A stretch of 36,332 nucleotides of DNA from DATAPD01 sp036265385. GTDB taxonomy: Bacteria > Acidobacteriota > Terriglobia > Terriglobales > Acidobacteriaceae. Position 1 is the stretch's first letter; the number at the start of each line of letters is the position of its first letter. The translations under genes were made by a program, and so were the position numbers. Shown here piece by piece: positions 32,055 through 36,332 of the stretch. The DNA is taken from NCBI GenBank assembly GCA_036265385.1, contig DATAPD010000058.1, forward strand, positions 1 through 36,332, given 5' to 3'. Under the pieces are notes generated by a model. The model made no database searches. It was not told the origin of the DNA and was given only the letters and a program-made list of their open reading frames with translations.

Positions 32055-33353
32055 ATGCCACCCCGCGAATACAACTACTGGCTCACGACCGTGACCATGC
32101 CAACAACGGATCCGAACCGGTCGCTGCCCGACGCCGCGGACGTCGTTGTCATCGGTGCCGGATTCACCGGGCTCTCGGCCGCTCGCACGCTAGCAAAGAA
32201 AGGTGCGACGGTTGCAGTCCTTGAAGCGGAAACAATTGGATGGGGTGCCAGCTCACGTAACGGTGGAATGGTTCTCACCGGGATGAAGCTGGGAGTTAAC
32301 AAGCTCATCTCCATGTACGGACGCGAGCTCACCCAGCGCATGTATGCCGCCTCACTCGATACCATCGCCTGCGTCGAGCAAATCGTGCAGGAGGAAGGAA
32401 TCCAGTGCTCCTTTGCGCGTACCGGGCACCTGGAAGTCGCGTGCAAGCAGGCCCATTTCGATGATTACGCGCGGCAAGTCGAGGTCATTGCCCGAGAATT
32501 CAACCATCAGATGCGAGTGGTTCAACGCAAAGATCTGTCCGAAGAGATTGGCTCAACGATTTACTTCGGGGGGATGGTCGATGAATCGAGCGTAGGGGTG
32601 AATCCCGCACAGTACGTAGCGGGACTTGGTGCCGCGGCGATTCGCGCTGGTGCGTGTGTGTTCGAGAAGACACGCGTTCTTAAACTGGAGCGCGAATCAC
32701 GCAATGGAACATCAGGCTGGAAGATCACTACTTCGCGTGGGTCGATCCATGCGCGAGATGTTTTCGTAGGAACGAGTGGATACACCTCGAAAGCCACTCC
32801 AGCGTTTGCGAGGAAGATCATTCCGATCGGGTCCTACATCCTCACTACTGAAGTTTTGCCCGAATCGCTCGCGCGCGAGATCAGCCCGCGCAATCGCCAG
32901 ATCTACGATTCGAAAAATTACATCTACTACTATCGGCTGACTCCCGATAACCGTCTTCTGTTTGGCGGACGCGCCGCTTTTTTTCCTGAAAGCGCGGACT
33001 CCATTGTTGTGAGTGCGGAACTCCTAAGACGAGGCATGATCGAGGTCTACCCGCAGTTGTGCGACACCCAAGTCGACTTCGTTTGGGGAGGCACGCTCGA
33101 TTTTGCATTCGACATCATGCCGCACGCCGGCCAGATCGATGGGGTCTATTACGCGCTCGGATACGCTGGACACGGTGTCGCCATGGCTACCTGGCAAGGC
33201 AAGCAAATGGCTGAACTGATCGCGGGAGGCAAACCCGAAAACCCGTTCATGGGAATACCGTTCCCCGGAGCACCTCTCGGGCTGTATAACGGCTACCCGT
33301 GGTTCTTGCCCCTGGCTGGCATGTACTACAAATTCCTAGATTGGGTCAGCTGA
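32055..33353 (+). CDS. FAD-dependent oxidoreductase, PuuB-like
   Basis: 432 residues from the ATG at 32055 (MPPREYNYWLTTVT); a start at 32016 adds 13 residues outside the family pattern. The Y-W motif before the Rossmann loop, then VVVIGAGFTGLSAARTLA (30-47), VLEAETIGWGASSRNGGM and the C-terminal GYAGHGVAMATWQGKQMAELI match gamma-glutamylputrescine oxidase (PuuB) and related amine oxidoreductases. The reaction is FAD-linked oxidation of a primary or secondary amine to an imine or aldehyde. No other putrescine-pathway gene is near, so the substrate is open. The C-terminus (GLYNGYPWFLPLAGMYYKFLDWVS) is hydrophobic and may lie against the membrane. Transcription diverges from the kinase gene across a 116-base gap in which I see no strong promoter. 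Confidence 0.92.
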   Translation: MPPREYNYWLTTVTMPTTDPNRSLPDAADVVVIGAGFTGLSAARTLAKKGATVAVLEAETIGWGASSRNGGMVLTGMKLGVNKLISMYGRELTQRMYAASLDTIACVEQIVQEEGIQCSFARTGHLEVACKQAHFDDYARQVEVIAREFNHQMRVVQRKDLSEEIGSTIYFGGMVDESSVGVNPAQYVAGLGAAAIRAGACVFEKTRVLKLERESRNGTSGWKITTSRGSIHARDVFVGTSGYTSKATPAFARKIIPIGSYILTTEVLPESLAREISPRNRQIYDSKNYIYYYRLTPDNRLLFGGRAAFFPESADSIVVSAELLRRGMIEVYPQLCDTQVDFVWGGTLDFAFDIMPHAGQIDGVYYALGYAGHGVAMATWQGKQMAELIAGGKPENPFMGIPFPGAPLGLYNGYPWFLPLAGMYYKFLDWVS

Positions 33354-33434
33354 TCGTCAGTTGTATCTGATCGGATCTTCGCAGTAACGGGCCCTCGCTG
33401 TAAGTGTGCTCAAAGCTGGAGGCACATCGACTTC

Positions 33435-33973
33435 ATGGCGCTCAACCCTAAAAATGACCAACCCCGGCCCATCATTTCTGCAGAGCAGATTCAGAAGCGC
33501 GTCAAAGACATGGGACGTCAGATTTCTGACGACTACAAAGGGCGCCCCGTAACGCTGCTGGCGGTTCTCGAGAATGGATTCATGTTTATGGCCGACCTGG
33601 TGCGCGCCATGGACGTCCCCGTAGTCTGCAGCTTCATCAAGCCGCGCTACCGCACCAGGGAAGTCGGCGGTCCGAATGAGATCCACGAATCTTCTTCAGC
33701 CACGAGGTGGAAATTCCGGGCAAGGACATTCTGCTTGTTGAAGGTCTTGTGCATTCCGGTGTGACCAGCGAATTTCTGATGAGCGACCTTCGCGCACGCG
33801 GGGCTGGATCGGTCAAATTGGCCACGCTGCTTGACCGCCAGTGTGCTCGTCGAGCGGCGCTGCAGCCCGACTACTTCGGGTTCCTGGTGGATGAGGCATT
33901 TCTTGTGGGCTATGGCTTGGGCCGAGCGGATCAAACGGGTCGAAATTTGCCGTTCCTAGCTAGCCCTAGTTAA
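33435..33973 (+). pseudogene. hpt: Hypoxanthine phosphoribosyltransferase-like gene with a one-base frameshift
   Basis: The first part (33435 to about 33689) encodes a normal phosphoribosyltransferase N-terminus: MALNPKNDQPRPIISAEQIQ, then LLAVLENGFMFMADLVRAMD and VVCSFIKPRYRTRE. After NEIHE the frame goes wrong. The correct continuation FFSHEVEIPGKDILLVEGL ... GYGLGRADQTGRNLPFLASP lies in the frame one base earlier, up to the TAA at 33971-33973. Restoring a single base near 33687-33690 (GAATC to GARATC) would join them into about 180 residues, the usual size. The two halves are otherwise intact, so the shift is recent or a sequencing error. The PRPP loop reads LLVEGLVHSGVT where classic enzymes have VEDIxDTGxT. 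The hpt-ftsH order is conserved in many bacteria and supports the assignment. Confidence 0.72.
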
Positions 33974-33987
33974 TGGGGAGAGGTCTG

Positions 33988-34449
33988 ATGTCGAATACTA
34001 TAAAGACAGTCATTTTCTGGCTCGTGATCGTCGTGGCCGGAATGCTCTTGTGGCAAACGGTCAAGACCGATCACGGCCAGCGGGAATCACCCGAGATCAG
34101 CTATTCCGAGTTTTTGACACGGGTGGACGGTGGGGATGTCAGTAAAGTCGTTTTTAATGGAAGCCAGATCACAGGGACAGGCCCGGAGGGACAGCAATTC
34201 CGAGTGCAAGGCCCCTCCTATCAGGCAGAGCTGCTTGATACACTCCGAAGAAAGAACGTTGAAATATGGTTTCGAGACACAAACGCAGGGAGCTGGCCGC
34301 TACAACTTCTCGGCAGCTGGGCACCCCTGATCCTGCTGGCTGCTCTCTGGTATTTCATGATCCACCAGATGGGACGAACGCAGAAAAGTCTGAAAGCAGC
34401 CGCCTCAGGCCAAAATGCCTCAGCCCAAAATATCGACAAAATCGGGTGA
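33988..34449 (+). CDS. Stand-alone FtsH N-terminal (membrane/periplasmic) domain protein
   Basis: A 153-residue protein that reproduces only the N-terminal part of the FtsH encoded next to it. Helix 1 (IKTVIFWLVIVVAGMLLWQ, about 5-23), a periplasmic FtsH_ext domain (about 35-100, ISYSEFLTRVDGGDVSKVVF) and helix 2 (about 103-128) are present. Over helix 2, 24 of 27 residues equal those of the neighbouring FtsH. The chain stops about 25 residues later, before any AAA or protease domain. There is no Walker motif and no HEAGH. The ATG at 33988 aligns with the FtsH start and has GGGGAGAGG upstream; an ATG at 33973 sharing one base with the hpt stop is the alternative. It ends 161 bases before ftsH. 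It probably inserts in the membrane and could enter or bind FtsH hexamers; function is inferred only. Confidence 0.88.
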   Translation: MSNTIKTVIFWLVIVVAGMLLWQTVKTDHGQRESPEISYSEFLTRVDGGDVSKVVFNGSQITGTGPEGQQFRVQGPSYQAELLDTLRRKNVEIWFRDTNAGSWPLQLLGSWAPLILLAALWYFMIHQMGRTQKSLKAAASGQNASAQNIDKIG

Positions 34450-34599
34450 CTTCCGTGTCCTAGAGATTCCCCATTTTCTTTCCGGAAGGGCTACAATGGG
34501 CGAACAGCGAATTTCTCTCAACTATTTGGGAGATAAAGCCATCTAAGTATTGTGGTTTCATGCAACGCGGGGATTTGTTAGGCAAGTTGCTGGTTCCGC

Positions 34600-34604
34600 A
34601 GGAG
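34600..34604 (+). promoter_or_regulatory. Ribosome-binding site that fixes the GTG start of ftsH
   Basis: AGGAG lies six bases before GTG 34611. An in-frame TAA (34608-34610) immediately precedes the GTG, so no longer version is possible. A TACAAT hexamer (34492-34497) upstream could be a -10 box for ftsH, but no matching -35 was found. Confidence 0.7.
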
Positions 34605-34610
34605 TTCTAA

Positions 34611-36332
34611 GTGAATTCGACCGTGAAAACTGTGGTGTTCTGGCTGGTGATCCTGCTCTCGGCTCTTTTGCTGTGGCAGGTCGTAAAAACCGGCCAGTCC
34701 GGGCAAAAAGACAAGGAGATCAACTTCTCCGAGTTCATGGCTGCCGTCGATGAAGGCAACATAAAGGACGTCACCATCAACGGCCAGGAAGTCAAAGGCA
34801 AATACAAAAACGATAACGCCGCGTTTCACACGACTTCGCCGGCGAACTATCCCGACATGATCAAGACGCTTCGCGAAAAGGGCGTCAGCATCAATATCAA
34901 AGACATCAATAGCGGCAGCTGGCCGCTTCAGTTGCTGGGAACCTGGGCGCCCCTCATCCTTCTGGCTGCCCTCTGGTTCTTCATGATCCGCCAGATGCAG
35001 ACCGGCGGAAATAAGGCGCTGTCGTTTGGCAAGAGTCGCGCTCGCCTGCTCTCCATGCAGCAGAAAAAGGTCACGTTTAAGGACGTGGCCGGTGTGGATG
35101 AAGCAAAGGAAGAACTACGCGAAATCATCGAGTTCCTGCGCGAAGCACAGAAGTTCCAGAAACTCGGCGGACGCATTCCGAAAGGCGTGCTCCTCGTCGG
35201 ACCTCCGGGAACCGGAAAAACCTTGCTGGCCCGAGCGGTCGCCGGCGAAGCGAATGTGCCGTTTTTCTCGATCTCGGGATCGGACTTCGTTGAAATGTTC
35301 GTTGGCGTTGGCGCGAGCCGCGTTCGCGACCTGTTCGAACAGGGCAAGAAGAACGCTCCTTGCATCATCTTTATCGATGAAATCGATGCCGTTGGACGTC
35401 ACCGTGGCGCAGGCCTTGGCGGCGGACACGATGAGCGCGAGCAGACCTTGAACCAGTTGCTCGTTGAAATGGACGGCTTCGAGTCGAACGAAGGCGTCAT
35501 CCTGATGGCGGCCACGAACCGCCCAGACGTTCTCGATCCGGCATTGCTCCGGCCCGGACGTTTCGATCGCCGAGTGGTTGTGAATCGTCCGGACGTTCGC
35601 GGACGCGAAGAGATTCTACGGGTGCATACCCGCAAGATTCCTCTTGCCGAGGATGTCGATCTGTCGGTCCTGGCTCGTGGAACACCGGGCTTCTCAGGCG
35701 CAGACCTAGCCAACATGGTCAACGAAGCGGCACTGGCAGCGGCGCGGCAGAACCGCAAGGCTGTCCTGATGTACGACTTCGAAGTGGCCAAAGATAAAGT
35801 CTTGATGGGCGTGGAGCGGAAGTCGCTTCTGCTCTCCGACGACGAAAAGCGGAACACTGCGTATCACGAGGCTGGACACGCGCTGGTGGCGGCGAAGCTG
35901 CCGCATTCCGATCCGGTGCACAAGGTCACGATCATTCCGCGCGGTCGTGCGCTCGGCGTCACCATGCAGCTGCCCGAAGCGGATCGCTTCAGCATGGATC
36001 GCGACCACATGCTGAACATGATCTCGGTGCTCTTCGGCGGGCGCATCTCCGAAGAGATCTTCATGAATCAGATGACCACCGGCGCGTCGAACGACTTCGA
36101 GCGCGCCACCGACATCGCGCGACGCATGGTCACGCAGTGGGGCATGTCCGACGAGCTCGGCACCATGGTGTACGGCGAGAACGAGGGCGAGATCTTCCTC
36201 GGCCGCTCGATCCAGACGCACAAGAACGTGTCGGAAGCGACCATGCAGCAGGTCGACTCGGAGATCCGCCGCATCATCGACACCCAGTACAAGCTTGCAC
36301 GCGGGTTGCTCGAATCGAACCGCGACAAGGTC
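34611..36332 (+). CDS. ftsH: ATP-dependent zinc metalloprotease FtsH (3' end beyond window)
   Basis: 574 residues are visible of the usual 620-650. FtsH is a membrane-anchored hexameric AAA+ protease that degrades misfolded membrane proteins and regulators. Helix 1 (5-24), a periplasmic domain (about 36-100) and helix 2 (about 103-128) come first. The AAA module has Walker A GPPGTGKT (197-204), the aromatic pore loop FVEMFVG (226-232), Walker B IIFIDEID (252-259) and arginine-finger region RPGRFDRR (314-321). The M41 peptidase starts after residue 410, with zinc motif HEAGH (419-423). It begins with GTG. An hpt-like gene and a stand-alone copy of its own N-terminal domain precede it. The frame is open to the last base of the window (RGLLESNRDKV), so the end is missing only because of the cut. 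Confidence 0.97.
   Translation, partial: MNSTVKTVVFWLVILLSALLLWQVVKTGQSGQKDKEINFSEFMAAVDEGNIKDVTINGQEVKGKYKNDNAAFHTTSPANYPDMIKTLREKGVSINIKDINSGSWPLQLLGTWAPLILLAALWFFMIRQMQTGGNKALSFGKSRARLLSMQQKKVTFKDVAGVDEAKEELREIIEFLREAQKFQKLGGRIPKGVLLVGPPGTGKTLLARAVAGEANVPFFSISGSDFVEMFVGVGASRVRDLFEQGKKNAPCIIFIDEIDAVGRHRGAGLGGGHDEREQTLNQLLVEMDGFESNEGVILMAATNRPDVLDPALLRPGRFDRRVVVNRPDVRGREEILRVHTRKIPLAEDVDLSVLARGTPGFSGADLANMVNEAALAAARQNRKAVLMYDFEVAKDKVLMGVERKSLLLSDDEKRNTAYHEAGHALVAAKLPHSDPVHKVTIIPRGRALGVTMQLPEADRFSMDRDHMLNMISVLFGGRISEEIFMNQMTTGASNDFERATDIARRMVTQWGMSDELGTMVYGENEGEIFLGRSIQTHKNVSEATMQQVDSEIRRIIDTQYKLARGLLESNRDKV

Overview
The window is a moderately GC-rich bacterial chromosome segment, densely packed with genes on both strands. 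Its gene content suggests an acidobacterium (Acidobacteriota, probably Terriglobia/Koribacter-like). The main pointers are a Ser/Thr kinase fused to a TolB/FlgO-like domain and TPRs, a cysM/M67-peptidase pair, a rare bacterial ATP-dependent DNA ligase, a Gly-rich lipoprotein with an Ig-like tail, and the order DUF1385-prfA-prmC. The taxonomic call is an inference from family content, not from a marker search. No tRNA, rRNA, CRISPR array, transposase or phage gene was seen, and no stretch over 300 bases lacks a gene.

Layout: 1-576 holds the 3' end of an S9-type peptidase and a convergent hypothetical gene. 844-3472 is a forward cluster of cysM, an M67 (Mec-like) JAMM peptidase and rlmI. 3497-6821 is a heat-shock block: hsp20 with a near-consensus promoter, a strong terminator, then clpB. 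6875-9173 is a reverse group: small membrane protein, FMN reductase, pirin and FmdB-type zinc ribbon, with a 14-bp inverted repeat and a 12-bp palindrome between genes. 9367-10653 is a lipoprotein. 10677-14105 is reverse selB and a GT39-type membrane glycosyltransferase. 14261-18348 is a small membrane protein followed by purL-purF. 18424-24498 is a reverse row: DUF1385, a four-helix-bundle protein, prfA, prmC and a secreted subtilase. 24723-29546 holds an ATP-dependent DNA ligase, a convergent zinc-type CDF exporter, a secreted Gly-zipper protein and an FAD oxidoreductase. 29560-31938 is the reverse kinase-TPR gene. 32055-36332 holds a second FAD oxidoreductase, a frameshifted hpt, a stand-alone FtsH N-terminal domain protein and ftsH, which runs off the window.

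Functional links: HSP20 and ClpB cooperate in protein disaggregation. PrmC methylates the GGQ glutamine of the release factor encoded by prfA. PurL and PurF are steps of de novo purine synthesis and Hpt belongs to purine salvage. CysM and the M67 peptidase match two parts of the carrier-protein-dependent cysteine pathway, whose carrier gene is not here. SelB implies selenocysteine decoding.

The observations most worth a second look are: (i) a protein made only of the membrane/periplasmic part of FtsH, encoded directly before ftsH; (ii) a four-helix-bundle (23S-IVS-type) gene inserted between DUF1385 and prfA and bracketed by a 13-bp perfect inverted repeat, one arm of which lies just before the prfA start; (iii) hpt carrying a one-base frameshift plus an atypical PRPP loop; and (iv) a PrmC with an extra tail of about 50 residues that overlaps the subtilase start.
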